From the NCBI RefSeq assembly GCF_001905385.1, contig NZ_LIPF01000001.1, positions 300,765-364,764 of the forward strand: a DNA stretch of 64,000 nucleotides, in the 5' to 3' direction. This DNA is from Streptomyces sp. CB02414 (GTDB taxonomy: Bacteria > Actinomycetota > Actinomycetes > Streptomycetales > Streptomycetaceae). Positions 8,301 through 16,118 of this stretch are shown piece by piece (positions within the stretch are counted from its first letter, which is position 1; every line of letters starts with the position of its first letter). Under the pieces are notes generated by a model. That model was not told the DNA's origin. It ran no database searches and worked only from the letters and a program-made list of their open reading frames with translations. Made by a program: the position numbers and the translations under genes.

Positions 8301-8915
8301 GTCCTCGCGCACCCGGTGCTCGATGTCGATGCCGTGGTCCATCAGCTCCAGGAAGTACCGGTCCTTGCCGAAGATGTCCTGGTAGTCGGCGGCCGCCTTC
8401 ACGGCCTCGTCGAAGTGGCCGAGGCGCAGCCGGGTCTGCACCTCGCCGGAAGGGCAGCCGGTGGAGGCGACGATGCCCTCCGACCACTGGGAGATGGTCT
8501 CCTTGTCCATCCGCGGCCACTTCTGCAGCCAGCCCTCGGCGTACGCGTCGGAGGAGAGGCGGAAGAGGTTGTGCAGTCCCGTGCTGTTCGTCGCCCACAT
8601 GGTCTTGTGGGTGTAGCCGCCGGAACCCGAGACGTCGTCCCGCTTCTGGTGCGGCTGGCCCCACTGGATCTTGCGCTTGTTGCGGCGGGACTCGGGCGCC
8701 ACGTACGCCTCGATGCCGATGATCGGGGTGACGCCGGCCTTCTGCGCGGAGTGGAAGAAGTCGTACGCCCCGTGCAGGTTGCCGTGGTCGGACATGGCGA
8801 TGTGCGTCATGCCCATCTCATTGCAGGCGTTGAACATGTCCTTCAGCCGCGCGGCACCGTCCAGCAGCGAGTACTGGGTGTGGACGTGCAGGTGCGTGAA
8901 CGGCGGCTTGGACAC
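5376..8915 (-). CDS. dnaE: DNA polymerase III alpha subunit
   Basis: The 1179-residue protein is a full-length replicative polymerase of the DnaE1 class. The PHP domain is at the N-terminus (FTHLHVHTQYSLLDGA, then AMSDHGNLHG). The catalytic aspartates are in PDVDIDFDERRR near residue 420. The tandem helix-hairpin-helix and beta-clamp region follow near 880-960. An OB-fold comes last (VTIGGIISGLQRKMTKQGNAWA). The retained histidines and aspartates in the PHP domain suggest it may still bind metal, as in other actinobacterial DnaE1. The start is GTG with AGGAGG about 7 bp upstream. It is transcribed alone, divergent from the DUF2252 gene. Confidence 0.97.
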   Translation of the reverse strand: MSKPPFTHLHVHTQYSLLDGAARLKDMFNACNEMGMTHIAMSDHGNLHGAYDFFHSAQKAGVTPIIGIEAYVAPESRRNKRKIQWGQPHQKRDDVSGSGGYTHKTMWATNSTGLHNLFRLSSDAYAEGWLQKWPRMDKETISQWSEGIVASTGCPSGEVQTRLRLGHFDEAVKAAADYQDIFGKDRYFLELMDHGIDIEHRVREDLLRIGKKLGIPPLVTNDSHYTYAHEATAHDALLCIQTGKNLSDPDRFRFDGTGYYLKTTDEMYAIDSSDAWQEGCANTRLIAEMIDTTGMFEKRDLMPKFDIPEGFTEITWFQEEVRRGMERRFSGQVPEDRQKQAEYEMDVIIQMGFPGYFLVVADFIMWAKNQGIAVGPGRGSAAGSIVAYAMGITDLDPIPHGLIFERFLNPERVSMPDVDIDFDERRRVEVIRYVTEKYGADKVAMIGTYGKIKAKNAIKDSARVLGYPYAMGDRLTKAMPADVLGKGIDLSGITDPAHPRYGEAGEIRGMYENEPDVKKVIDTAKGVEGLVRQMGVHAAGVIMSSEPIVDHAPLWTRHTDGVTITQWDYPQCESLGLLKMDFLGLRNLTIMDDAVKMVKSNKGIDLDLLSLPLDDPTTFELLQRGDTLGVFQFDGGPMRSLLRLMKPDNFEDISAVSALYRPGPMGMDSHTNYALRKNGLQEITPIHKELEEPLQEVLAVTYGLIVYQEQVQKAAQIIAGYSLGEADILRRVMGKKKPEELEKNFVIFQAGARKNGYSDEAIQALWDVLVPFAGYAFNKAHSAAYGLVSYWTAYLKANHPAEYMAALLTSVKDDKDKSAVYLNECRRMGIKVLPPNVNESMSNFAAQGDDVILFGLSAVRNVGTNVVESIIRCRKAKGKYASFPDYLDKVEAVVCNKRTTESLIKAGAFDEMGHTRKGLTAQYEPMIDNVVAVKRKEAEGQFDLFGGMGEEANDEPGFGLDVVFGEDEWDKTYLLAQEREMLGLYVSDHPLFGLEHVLSDKADAGISQLTGGDFGDGAVVTIGGIISGLQRKMTKQGNAWAIATVEDLAGSIECMFFPATYQLVSTQLVEDAVVFVKGRLDKREDVPRLVAMELMVPDLSNAGTNAPVVLTIPATRVTPPMVSRLGEILTHHRGDSEVRIKLQGPTKTTVLRLDRHRVKPDPALFGDLKVLLGPSCLAG

Positions 8916-9161
8916 GTTCGGCCTCCTGGGAGAACTCTGGGCGACGGGCTGACGACGGGGTGCGGACAGTCCGGGGGTCAGCGTCGAAGTCTATGCCTCG
9001 CCACTGACACTCCGGGGACTTCCCCGCGTACCTTCGAGGGGCGGGTCCGCGCGTCGGTGCGGACACCCGGACGCGGGCACTCCCGCACCCCTTCGAACGT
9101 TGGTCCGAGTGGAGATCCGCTCCACCAGTCACAGCACCATCCGCACCAGGAGGCACCCGGC

Positions 9162-10502
9162 ATGTCGGTCCCGCAGCTCAACGAGGAGCACCGCGGCGAG
9201 GAGATCCTCGCCGTCTTCGACGCCGCCTTCGGCCGGCTGCTGGCCGCGGATCCGGCGGCGTTCCGCGTGAAGTTCCGGAAGATGGCCGCCTCGGCCTTCG
9301 CGTTCTACCGCGGCACCGCATGCCTCTTTTACCACGATTTGACCGAGGACAAGGAGTTCGGCTCCCAGGCCGGCGGCCCCTACCTGGACGACCGGACCTC
9401 CCGGGTGTGGATCCACGGCGACCTGCACGCGGAGAACTTCGGCACGTACATGGACTCCACCGGCCGGCTGATCTTCAATGTCAACGACTTCGACGAGGCC
9501 TACGTCGGCCCCTTCACCTGGGACCTCAAGCGCTTCGCCGCCTCCGTCGCGCTGATCGGGTACGCGAAGGCGCTCAGCGACGAGCAGATCACCGAGCTGG
9601 TGCGGGTGTACGCGGAGGCGTACCGGGAGCGGATCCACGCCCTGGCCACCGGCGCCAAGAGCGACGAGGTGCCGCCCTTCACGCTGGACACCGCCGACGG
9701 GCCCCTGCTGGGCGCCCTGCGCGTCGCCCGGTCCCTGACCCGGTTCGGCCTGCTGGAGTCGATGACCGAGATCCGCGACTTCGAGCGCCGCTTCGCCCCG
9801 GGCGGCGGCTCCATCGAGCTGGACGCGGCCACCCGCTACAAGGTGCTTGCGGCCTTCGACGGCTACCTGGAAACCCTCCCGGAGTCCTCCCTGGCCCGCC
9901 CCGACTCCTACCGCGTCAAGGACGTCGTCGGCCGCCGCGGCATCGGCATCGGCTCGGCCGGCCTGCCCTCGTACAACATCCTCCTGGAGGGCAACAGCGA
10001 CGCCCTGGAGAACGACGTCGTGATCTACATCAAGCAGGCCCAGACCCCGGCGGTCTCCCGGCACATCACCGACCAGGCGATCCGGGACTACTTCCAGCAC
10101 GAGGGCCACCGCACGGTGATCTCCCAGCGCGCCCTCCAGGCGCACGCCGACCCGTGGCTGGGCTGGACCGAGCTGGACGGCGCGGGCCAGCTGGTCGCCG
10201 AGGTCTCGCCGTACGCCGTCGACCTGGACTGGGGCGACATCGACGACCCGGAGGAGATCTCCGAGGTCGTCGCCGACCTGGGCCGGGCCACGGCCGCCAT
10301 GCACGCGGCGGCGGACGACCAGTCCGGGGAGTCCCTGGTGCCGTTCTCCACGGAGCGGGCCATCGACGCGGCGATCGCGGCGGACGAGGAGGGGTTCGTG
10401 CCCCTGCTCGTCGACTTCGCGCACCGGTACGGGGCACGCGCGCGTGCCGACCACCAGACCTTCGTGGACCTCTTCCGCAACGGCCGGATCCCGGGTCTGT
10501 GA
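9162..10502 (+). CDS. DUF2252 protein with kinase-like catalytic motifs
   Basis: The start is ATG at 9162, 8 bp after AGGAGG, giving 446 residues; the open frame runs far upstream but those residues are not coding. The protein belongs to DUF2252 (COG4320). Near residues 86-115 it has WIHGDLHAENFGTYM followed by FNVNDFDEAYVGPF. This resembles the HxDxxxxN catalytic loop and DFD metal-binding motif of aminoglycoside-phosphotransferase-type kinases. Around 280 there is VKQ-type sequence (VVIYIKQAQTPAVS). The biochemical role is not known; phosphotransfer is an inference from these motifs. It stands alone, divergent from dnaE. Confidence 0.8.
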   Translation: MSVPQLNEEHRGEEILAVFDAAFGRLLAADPAAFRVKFRKMAASAFAFYRGTACLFYHDLTEDKEFGSQAGGPYLDDRTSRVWIHGDLHAENFGTYMDSTGRLIFNVNDFDEAYVGPFTWDLKRFAASVALIGYAKALSDEQITELVRVYAEAYRERIHALATGAKSDEVPPFTLDTADGPLLGALRVARSLTRFGLLESMTEIRDFERRFAPGGGSIELDAATRYKVLAAFDGYLETLPESSLARPDSYRVKDVVGRRGIGIGSAGLPSYNILLEGNSDALENDVVIYIKQAQTPAVSRHITDQAIRDYFQHEGHRTVISQRALQAHADPWLGWTELDGAGQLVAEVSPYAVDLDWGDIDDPEEISEVVADLGRATAAMHAAADDQSGESLVPFSTERAIDAAIAADEEGFVPLLVDFAHRYGARARADHQTFVDLFRNGRIPGL

Positions 10503-10588
10503 CCATTCCGGTTCGGTAACCGTCACCCTTCTCACAGGAATCCTTTAGGGGTCCCTTACCGGACCCCGTGACACACTCTTCTATCGCT

Positions 10589-11296
10589 ATGGACATATCC
10601 GGAACCCCGCTCAGAGCCGTACGCGCGGCGCTGTTCACGGCACTCGTCGTGACGCTCAGCACCGCGTCGCACGTGCTGCTGTCCGGGGTTCCGCTGCCGC
10701 TGCCCACGGTGGCGGCCGTCGGCGCCGCCGTGTTCCTGATCGCGTACGCCCTGGCCGGGCGGCGCGAGCGCGGCTTCGGGCGGATCGCGGCCCTGCTGAT
10801 CCCGCTGGAGCTGGCCGCCGACACGGTCTTCACCACCGGCCAGCACGTCTGCTACGGCAGGGCGGGCGGCCCGGTCGCGGGCCCGCTGCGCTCGGTCGGC
10901 TTCGACGTGCTGTGCGGCGACGGGACCGGCGTCCACGCCGGGGTCGCCGCCCCGCTGACCCGGGTGACCGGCGCCGAGACCGACCGGCTGGCGACCGCGC
11001 TCGCCGACGCCGACCCCCGGACCGCCTGGCTGCTGCTCGGCGCGCACGTCGGGGTCGGGCTGCTCGCGGCGGCCTGGCTGCGGCGCGGCGAGCGCGCGCT
11101 GGCCCAGCTGCTGAGCGCGGTGGCCGCGACCACCTTCCGGCCGCTGCTGCTGGCCGTCGCGGCGGTGAACGTCCGCCGGGCCCCGGCGGTGCGCCGCCCG
11201 GCGGCCCTGGCCCACCGCACCGCCGGCGCCCGCGAGGCGATCCTCACGCACTCCCTGGGACGGCGCGGACCGCCGTGCTCGGTCGCCTTCGTGTGA
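10589..11296 (+). CDS. Small integral membrane protein of unknown function
   Basis: The ATG at 10589 gives 235 residues. An in-frame GTG at 10568 directly abuts a 7-bp hairpin (10548-10567), so it is less likely. Hydrophobic segments lie near residues 14-32, 36-55, 65-80, 148-165 and 175-190, and the C-terminal 45 residues are Arg/Ala-rich. Cysteines in GQHVCYG and FDVLCGDG lie in a loop between membrane segments. The family is not recognised. The stop codon sits inside a long inverted repeat. The gene lies between the DUF2252 gene and a thioredoxin-fold gene, all on the same strand; no functional link can be shown. Confidence 0.6.
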   Translation: MDISGTPLRAVRAALFTALVVTLSTASHVLLSGVPLPLPTVAAVGAAVFLIAYALAGRRERGFGRIAALLIPLELAADTVFTTGQHVCYGRAGGPVAGPLRSVGFDVLCGDGTGVHAGVAAPLTRVTGAETDRLATALADADPRTAWLLLGAHVGVGLLAAAWLRRGERALAQLLSAVAATTFRPLLLAVAAVNVRRAPAVRRPAALAHRTAGAREAILTHSLGRRGPPCSVAFV

Positions 11297-11322
11297 CCCG
11301 TCACGCGAAGGCGACCGAGCAC
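11275..11322 (+). terminator. Long hairpin spanning the stop of the membrane-protein gene
   Basis: A perfect 17-bp inverted repeat (11275-11291 with 11306-11322) encloses a 14-base loop whose GTGA and TCAC can pair further, making an almost continuous 22-bp stem. It starts inside the last seven codons of the upstream gene and ends 62 bp before the thioredoxin-fold gene. It probably ends or attenuates transcription between them. Confidence 0.6.
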
Positions 11323-11384
11323 GAGCAGTCCCCCGTACACATCCCGCACACCCCCGTGTGCGCGTCCCCGGAGAGATCACCACC

Positions 11385-12185
11385 ATGAGCAAGCGGAACA
11401 GTCAGGCGGCGAAGTCGGCGGCCCGTGAGCGGCTGCGCCTGGAGCGCGAGCGCCAGGCCAAGCGCGACAAGGTCAAGCGGCAGGTCATCGTGGCCTGCTC
11501 GATCGTCGGCGTGCTGGCGATAGCCGGCGGCATCAGCTACGCCGTCGTCCAGAGCAACCAGCCCTCGAAGTGGGAGGAGGCCGCCGACGCCAAGGTGGTG
11601 GCCCCGGCCAACACCTCCGGCAAGAACGGCACCACGGTCACCCTCGGCGAGTCCAAGAGCGACAACGTCGTCCACCTCTACGAGGACCCGCGCTGCCCGG
11701 GCTGCGCCAACTTCGAGCAGACCATCGGCGAGGCCGTCAACAAGGGCATGGAGGACGGCACCTACAAGCTTTCCTTCACCATCGGCACCTTCCTCGACGG
11801 CAACCTCGGCGGCGAGGGCTCCAAGAACGCCCTCAGCGCCCTCGGCGCCGCGCTGAACGTGTCCCCCGAGGCGTTCATCGACTACAAGACCGCGCTGTAC
11901 TCCGCCGAGTACCACCCGTCGGAGTCGACGGACAAGTTCGCCAAGGACGACTACCTGATCAAGGTCGCCGACTCGGTCGACGCCCTGAAGGACAACAAGA
12001 AGTTCCAGGACGCCGTGGAGAAGGGCACCTACGACGCCTGGGCGATGAAGATGAGCGACGCCTTCCAGAAGGCCGAAGACGTCCAGTCGACCCCGACCGT
12101 CAAGATCAACGACAAGGTGATCGAGACGCCGGGCACGGACGCCGAGTGGCAGAAGGCGCTCAAGGACGCGGGCGTCACCAAGTAG
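11385..12185 (+). CDS. Membrane-anchored DsbA-like thioredoxin-fold protein
   Basis: The ATG at 11385 follows GGAGAG at about 9 bp and gives 266 residues. The first 35 residues are highly basic and cytoplasmic (MSKRNSQAAKSAARERLR...). One membrane segment follows (about 36-56), placing the rest outside the cell. The DsbA/thioredoxin domain has the redox motif CPGC near residue 106 in YEDPRCPGCANFEQ. The cis-proline region is STPTVKIND near 240, and the all-alpha insertion lies between. It probably oxidises or reshuffles disulfides in exported proteins, as related actinobacterial proteins do. Substrates are unknown. Confidence 0.9.
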   Translation: MSKRNSQAAKSAARERLRLERERQAKRDKVKRQVIVACSIVGVLAIAGGISYAVVQSNQPSKWEEAADAKVVAPANTSGKNGTTVTLGESKSDNVVHLYEDPRCPGCANFEQTIGEAVNKGMEDGTYKLSFTIGTFLDGNLGGEGSKNALSALGAALNVSPEAFIDYKTALYSAEYHPSESTDKFAKDDYLIKVADSVDALKDNKKFQDAVEKGTYDAWAMKMSDAFQKAEDVQSTPTVKINDKVIETPGTDAEWQKALKDAGVTK

Positions 12186-12225
12186 GCAGCGTCAAGCGGC
12201 GGGCACCAGCCGTACGCACGTCGAC

Positions 12226-12257
12226 GAGCGGGCGAACTTTTGCGAGTTCGCCCGCTC
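12226..12257 (+). terminator. Terminator after the DsbA-like gene
   Basis: A perfect 13-bp stem (GAGCGGGCGAACT at 12226-12238 with its complement at 12245-12257) has a six-base loop TTTGCG. It lies 40 bp after the stop codon and 31 bp before the phosphatase gene, so it can end the upstream transcript. Confidence 0.75.
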
Positions 12258-12288
12258 GGGCGCATACCGATCAGTAACCTGATCGTCC

Positions 12289-13974
12289 GTGACCAGTCGA
12301 CACAGATCATCCGAGACCAACGTCCCGTCGTCCGCCGAACGCACGGGCACCCGTTCACCGAGCCGCCGTACGGTCGTCAAGGCCGCGGCGGCCGGCGCCG
12401 TTCTGGCGGCCCCGCTCGCCGCCGCCCTGCCGGCCGGTGCCGCCGGCGCCGCCCCCGCCTTCCTGCACGGCGTCGCCTCCGGCGATCCGCTGCCCGACGG
12501 CGTCCTGCTGTGGACCAGGGTGACGCCGGTCCCCGGGGCCGTGCCGGGCTCCGGAACCGGCCCCGACACCGAGGTGAGCTGGGTCGTCGCCGAGGACAAG
12601 GACTTCACGAACGTCGTCGCCAAGGGCTCGGTCACCGCGACGGCCGCCTCCGACCACACCGTGAAGGCCGACGTCCGGGGCCTGGCGCCCGCCACGGACT
12701 ACTGGTTCCGCTTCTCCGCCGGCCCCACCGACTCCCCCGCCGCCCGCACCCGCACCGCCCCCGCGGCCGGCGCCGCGGTGCCGGGCCTGCGCTTCGGCGT
12801 GGTCTCCTGCGCCAACTGGGAGGCCGGCCACTTCTCCTCGTACCGCCATCTCGCGGCCCGCGGCGACCTGGACGCCTGGCTGCACCTGGGCGACTACATC
12901 TACGAGTACGGCACCGGCGAGTACGGCACCCGCGACACCGTCGTACGGCCGCACGCGCCCGCCCACGAGATCCTCACCCTCGCCGACTACCGCGTCCGGC
13001 ACGGCCGTTACAAGACCGACCCCGACCTGCAGGCGCTGCACGCCGCCGCGCCGGTCGTGGCGATATGGGACGACCACGAGATCGCCAACGACACCTGGTC
13101 GGGCGGCGCCGAGAACCACACGGAGGGCGCCGAGGGGGCCTGGGCGGCACGCCGGGCCGCCGGCAAGCAGGCCTACTTCGAGTGGATGCCGGTCCGCCCC
13201 GCGATCGCCGGCACCACCTACCGCAAGCTGCGCTTCGGCAAGCTGGCCGACCTGTCGCTGCTGGACCTGCGCTCCTTCCGCTCCCAGCAGGTGGCGCTCG
13301 GCAACGGGGAGGTCGACGACCCGGACCGCAGCATCACTGGCCGCGCCCAGATGGACTGGCTGAAGTCCTCACTGGCCTCCTCCGACACCACCTGGCGGCT
13401 GGTGGGCAACCCGGTGATGATCTCGCCGTTCGCCATCGGCTCGATCCCCGCCTGGCTGCTGAAGCCGCTGGCCGAGCTGCTGGGGCTGCCCAAGGAGGGC
13501 CTGGCCCTCAACACCGACCAGTGGGACGGCTACACCGACGACCGCCGCGAGCTGCTGGCCCACCTGCGCGCGAACGCCGTCCGCAACACGGTCTTCCTGA
13601 CCGGCGACATCCACATGTCCTGGGCCAACGACGTGCCGCACAACGCCGCCACATACCCGCTGTCCGCCTCGGCCGCCACGGAGTTCGTCGTCACCTCGGT
13701 GACCTCCGACAACCTCGACGACATCGTGAAGGTCCCCGAGGGCACCGTCTCGGCGGTCGCGGCGCCGGTGATCCGGGCCGCCAACCGGCACGTGCACTGG
13801 GTCGACACCGACCGGCACGGCTACGGCGTGCTGGACGTCACGGCGGAGCGGACGCAGATGGACTACTACGTCGTCTCCGACCGCACCGACCCGGACGCCA
13901 CGTCGAAGTGGGCCCGTTCGTACCGCACGCGCAGCGGCACGCAGCGGGTGGAGCGGGTCTACTCGCCCGTCTGA
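12289..13974 (+). CDS. phoD: PhoD-type alkaline phosphatase, Tat-exported
   Basis: The protein has 561 residues. A twin-arginine signal is visible: [17 protein letters not shown] near residues 23-39, ending in an Ala-rich region before [21 protein letters not shown]. The PhoD domain continues with [31 protein letters not shown] and LTGDIHMSW. These supply the Asp, Asn and His ligands of the Fe/Ca active site. The enzyme would release phosphate from phosphomono- and diesters outside the cell. A 7-bp inverted repeat (12268-12285) lies just before the GTG start. I could not find a convincing Pho box, although PhoP control is usual for this family. It ends 16 bp inside the convergent hydrolase gene. 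Confidence 0.93.
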   Translation: MTSRHRSSETNVPSSAERTGTRSPSRRTVVKAAAAGAVLAAPLAAALPAGAAGAAPAFLHGVASGDPLPDGVLLWTRVTPVPGAVPGSGTGPDTEVSWVVAEDKDFTNVVAKGSVTATAASDHTVKADVRGLAPATDYWFRFSAGPTDSPAARTRTAPAAGAAVPGLRFGVVSCANWEAGHFSSYRHLAARGDLDAWLHLGDYIYEYGTGEYGTRDTVVRPHAPAHEILTLADYRVRHGRYKTDPDLQALHAAAPVVAIWDDHEIANDTWSGGAENHTEGAEGAWAARRAAGKQAYFEWMPVRPAIAGTTYRKLRFGKLADLSLLDLRSFRSQQVALGNGEVDDPDRSITGRAQMDWLKSSLASSDTTWRLVGNPVMISPFAIGSIPAWLLKPLAELLGLPKEGLALNTDQWDGYTDDRRELLAHLRANAVRNTVFLTGDIHMSWANDVPHNAATYPLSASAATEFVVTSVTSDNLDDIVKVPEGTVSAVAAPVIRAANRHVHWVDTDRHGYGVLDVTAERTQMDYYVVSDRTDPDATSKWARSYRTRSGTQRVERVYSPV

Positions 13975-14567
13975 GCCCCGGTCTCCGCCCCGGTCTCCTG
14001 GAGCGAGTCGAGGAAGCCGAGGGCCACCCGCCAGGTGGCCTCGGCGGCCTCCGCGTCGTAGTCCGGCAGCTCGGGGTCGGTGTAGAGGTGGCCTGCTCCG
14101 GCGTATCTGTGCACCTCGACGTCGGCGCCGATGCGGCCCATCTGGAGATACCAGGCGCTGAGCCAGTCGTCGGTCTCGAAGGCGTCCGGCTCGGCGACGT
14201 GCAGCTGGACCGGCAGCTCGTCGACCGAGGCATTGGGCGCGATGTCCGACGTGCCGTGCAGCAGGAGCAGGCCGCGCGCCCGGTGGTCGCCGAGGGCGAG
14301 GGTCTGGGCGATCGAGGCGCCGAGCGAGAAGCCCGCGTACACCAGTCCCCGCTCGGAGTAGGGCGCCGCGGCCAGCACCGCGCGCTTGAGCAGCTCCTCC
14401 CGGCCGATCCCGTCCTGGTGGGCCATGCCCTCCTCGACCGTGTCGAAGGTACGGCCCTCGAAGAGGTCCGGGGTCCACACCTGGTGCCCGGCGTCGCGCA
14501 GCCGGTCGGCGGCCTGCCGGACCGCGGGCCTCGGGCCGAGGGTCGAGTGAAAGAGCACGATGTTCAT
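13959..14567 (-). CDS. Dienelactone hydrolase family protein
   Basis: This 202-residue alpha/beta hydrolase begins [16 protein letters not shown]. The nucleophile elbow is atypical: [12 protein letters not shown] near residue 100 has Ser in a GFSLG context. Catalytic Asp and His are expected in [11 protein letters not shown] and [10 protein letters not shown] near 130 and 160. Family members hydrolyse lactones or small esters in the cytoplasm; the substrate here is unknown. Its 3' end overlaps that of phoD by 16 bp in tail-to-tail arrangement. It is divergent from the MscS gene with 105 bp between starts. Confidence 0.87.
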   Translation of the reverse strand: MNIVLFHSTLGPRPAVRQAADRLRDAGHQVWTPDLFEGRTFDTVEEGMAHQDGIGREELLKRAVLAAAPYSERGLVYAGFSLGASIAQTLALGDHRARGLLLLHGTSDIAPNASVDELPVQLHVAEPDAFETDDWLSAWYLQMGRIGADVEVHRYAGAGHLYTDPELPDYDAEAAEATWRVALGFLDSLQETGAETGAQTGE

Positions 14568-14672
14568 GAGGCCATGGTGCCAGCCGGGTGTGACAACGCG
14601 TTCGGCGGCGATGCCCGGGGCGGGACGGAAGTCACAGGTTCACCGCCCGGCGGGTCCGGTTACGTTCGAGGG

Positions 14673-15797
14673 ATGGAGACGATACTCCGCCCGCTGACCG
14701 TGGTCGGCGGCTCGATCCTGCTGACCCTCGTCATCGGATGGGCCACCGACCTGCTGCTGCGCAAGGCCGACGCGCGGCATCCCGAGACGCCCCTGTGGGG
14801 GCTGCTGCGCCGTGCCCGCATCCCGTACCAGGTCATGCTGTGCGCCGCGCTGCTGAGAGGGTCGTACGTCGAGGCACAGGTGTTCCCCGAGCACCGGTCG
14901 GCGGTCGGCCGGGTGCTGACGCTGCTGCTGATCGGTTCGGTGGCCTGGCTGGTGACCCGGATCGCCGCCGCGGTCGTCGAGACGTCGTACTCCCGCTACG
15001 CCCACGCGCACGCCCAGCGCAACCCCGCCCGGGTGCGGCGGGTGCGGACCCAGGTGTCGCTGATCATGCGGGTGGTCACGGCGGTCGTCGGTGTGGTCGC
15101 CGTGTCGGCGATGCTGCTGACGTTCCCGGCGATGCGCGCGGCGGGTGCCTCGCTGCTGGCCTCGGCCGGCATCCTCGGCATCGTCGCCGGTGTGGCCGCC
15201 CAGTCCACGCTCAGCAACATGTTCGCCGGGTTCCAGATCGCCTTCGGCGACATGGTGCGCATGGGCGACACCGTGGTGGTGGACGGCGAGTGGGGCACGG
15301 TCGAGGAGATCACGCTCACGTTCCTGACCGTGCGGACCTGGGACGAACGGCGGATCACGATGCCGGTGTCGTACTTCACGTCCAAGCCGTTCGAGAACTG
15401 GTCGCGCGGCACCCCGCAGATGACCGGGACCGTCTACTGGCACCTGGACCACACGGCGCCCCTCGACGCGATGCGCGAGCGGCTGCGCGACATCCTGCGC
15501 GAGTGCCCCGCCTGGGACGGCCGCGACTACAACCTGACTGTCACGGACACCACCCCGAACACCATGCAGGTGCGGGCCCTGGTGACCGCGAAGGACGCGG
15601 ACGACATCTGGACGGTACGGGTCACGGTGCGCGAGGGGATGATCCGCTGGCTGGCCGACGAGCACCCGTACGCGCTGCCCCGCATCAACACCTCCGACGC
15701 GGCCCTGCGCCCGTCCGCCGACGGCGTCCACCGCCCCCGCCGCTCCCCCGACGGCAGCCCCCGCCGCTTCCCGGAACAGCCGGCGAAAAGCCTGTGA
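14673..15797 (+). CDS. MscS-family mechanosensitive channel
   Basis: The ATG at 14673 gives 374 residues. Four hydrophobic segments are visible (about 8-28, 48-65, 83-103 and 130-152). A Gly/Ala-rich pore helix follows: GASLLASAGILGIVAGVAAQSTLSN near 157-180. After it comes the beta domain with FAGFQIAFGDMVRMGDTVVVDGEWGTVEEITLTFLTVRTWDERRITMP, the classic MscS signature. The last 40 residues are Pro/Arg/Ser-rich. Such channels release solutes under osmotic downshock. No clear AGGAGG precedes the start (CGAGGG at about 6 bp). Confidence 0.92.
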   Translation: METILRPLTVVGGSILLTLVIGWATDLLLRKADARHPETPLWGLLRRARIPYQVMLCAALLRGSYVEAQVFPEHRSAVGRVLTLLLIGSVAWLVTRIAAAVVETSYSRYAHAHAQRNPARVRRVRTQVSLIMRVVTAVVGVVAVSAMLLTFPAMRAAGASLLASAGILGIVAGVAAQSTLSNMFAGFQIAFGDMVRMGDTVVVDGEWGTVEEITLTFLTVRTWDERRITMPVSYFTSKPFENWSRGTPQMTGTVYWHLDHTAPLDAMRERLRDILRECPAWDGRDYNLTVTDTTPNTMQVRALVTAKDADDIWTVRVTVREGMIRWLADEHPYALPRINTSDAALRPSADGVHRPRRSPDGSPRRFPEQPAKSL

Positions 15798-15843
15798 ACT
15801 CCGGCCCGGAGCGACGGGCCGCACCGGGCCCGCGGGTCACACC

Positions 15844-15918
15844 CGGACCGACGGAACGAGCCCCGGACCGACAGAACACACCGGACCGACGGACCGCACC
15901 AGACCGACGGGCCACGCC
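15844..15918. repeat. Short tandem repeat, about 18-20 bp unit, within a gene-free gap
   Basis: Four imperfect copies of a unit beginning (C/A)GGACCGACGG follow one another with periods of 18-20 bp, and looser relatives (GGAGCGACGGGCCGCACC before, GGGGCCGACGGGCCGG after) flank them. They lie in the 321-bp gap (15798-16118) between the MscS gene and the convergent antiporter gene. The remainder of the gap is GC-rich with many short inverted repeats, so it may act as a terminator region. No gene is seen there. Confidence 0.6.
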
Positions 15919-16118
15919 CGGGCCGGGCGTAACGGGCCCGGGGCCGACGGGCCGGGCCATGTCCGGCCCGGCGACACGGTCACCGGCCCGGCCCGGCTCG
16001 CCCCGCCCGAGGGCACAGGATCTACGGGCCCGGACACCACTGCCGCCCGGTCGCACGCCGCCTCCACTCCCGCCCTCCCGCCCGGCGCCCGCGGCGCCGC
16101 CGCCCGTGAGGACCGGCC

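Noticed and set aside
5358..9161. Very long open frame on the plus strand opposite dnaE, continuous with the DUF2252 gene
   Set aside because: It is the complement of the dnaE codon bias. The product is Leu/Val/Asp/His-rich without domains, and the AGGAGG-ATG at 9162 marks the true start of the DUF2252 gene.
12241..12288. Pho box upstream of phoD
   Set aside because: GTTCGCCCGCT and CGGGCGCATAC give at best one weak half-site; no pair of 11-bp direct repeats matching GTTCACC is present.
12240..14672. Plus-strand frame extending the MscS gene by 811 codons upstream
   Set aside because: It overlaps phoD in another frame and the dienelactone hydrolase on the other strand; the MscS protein begins at the ATG at 14673 with its first membrane segment.
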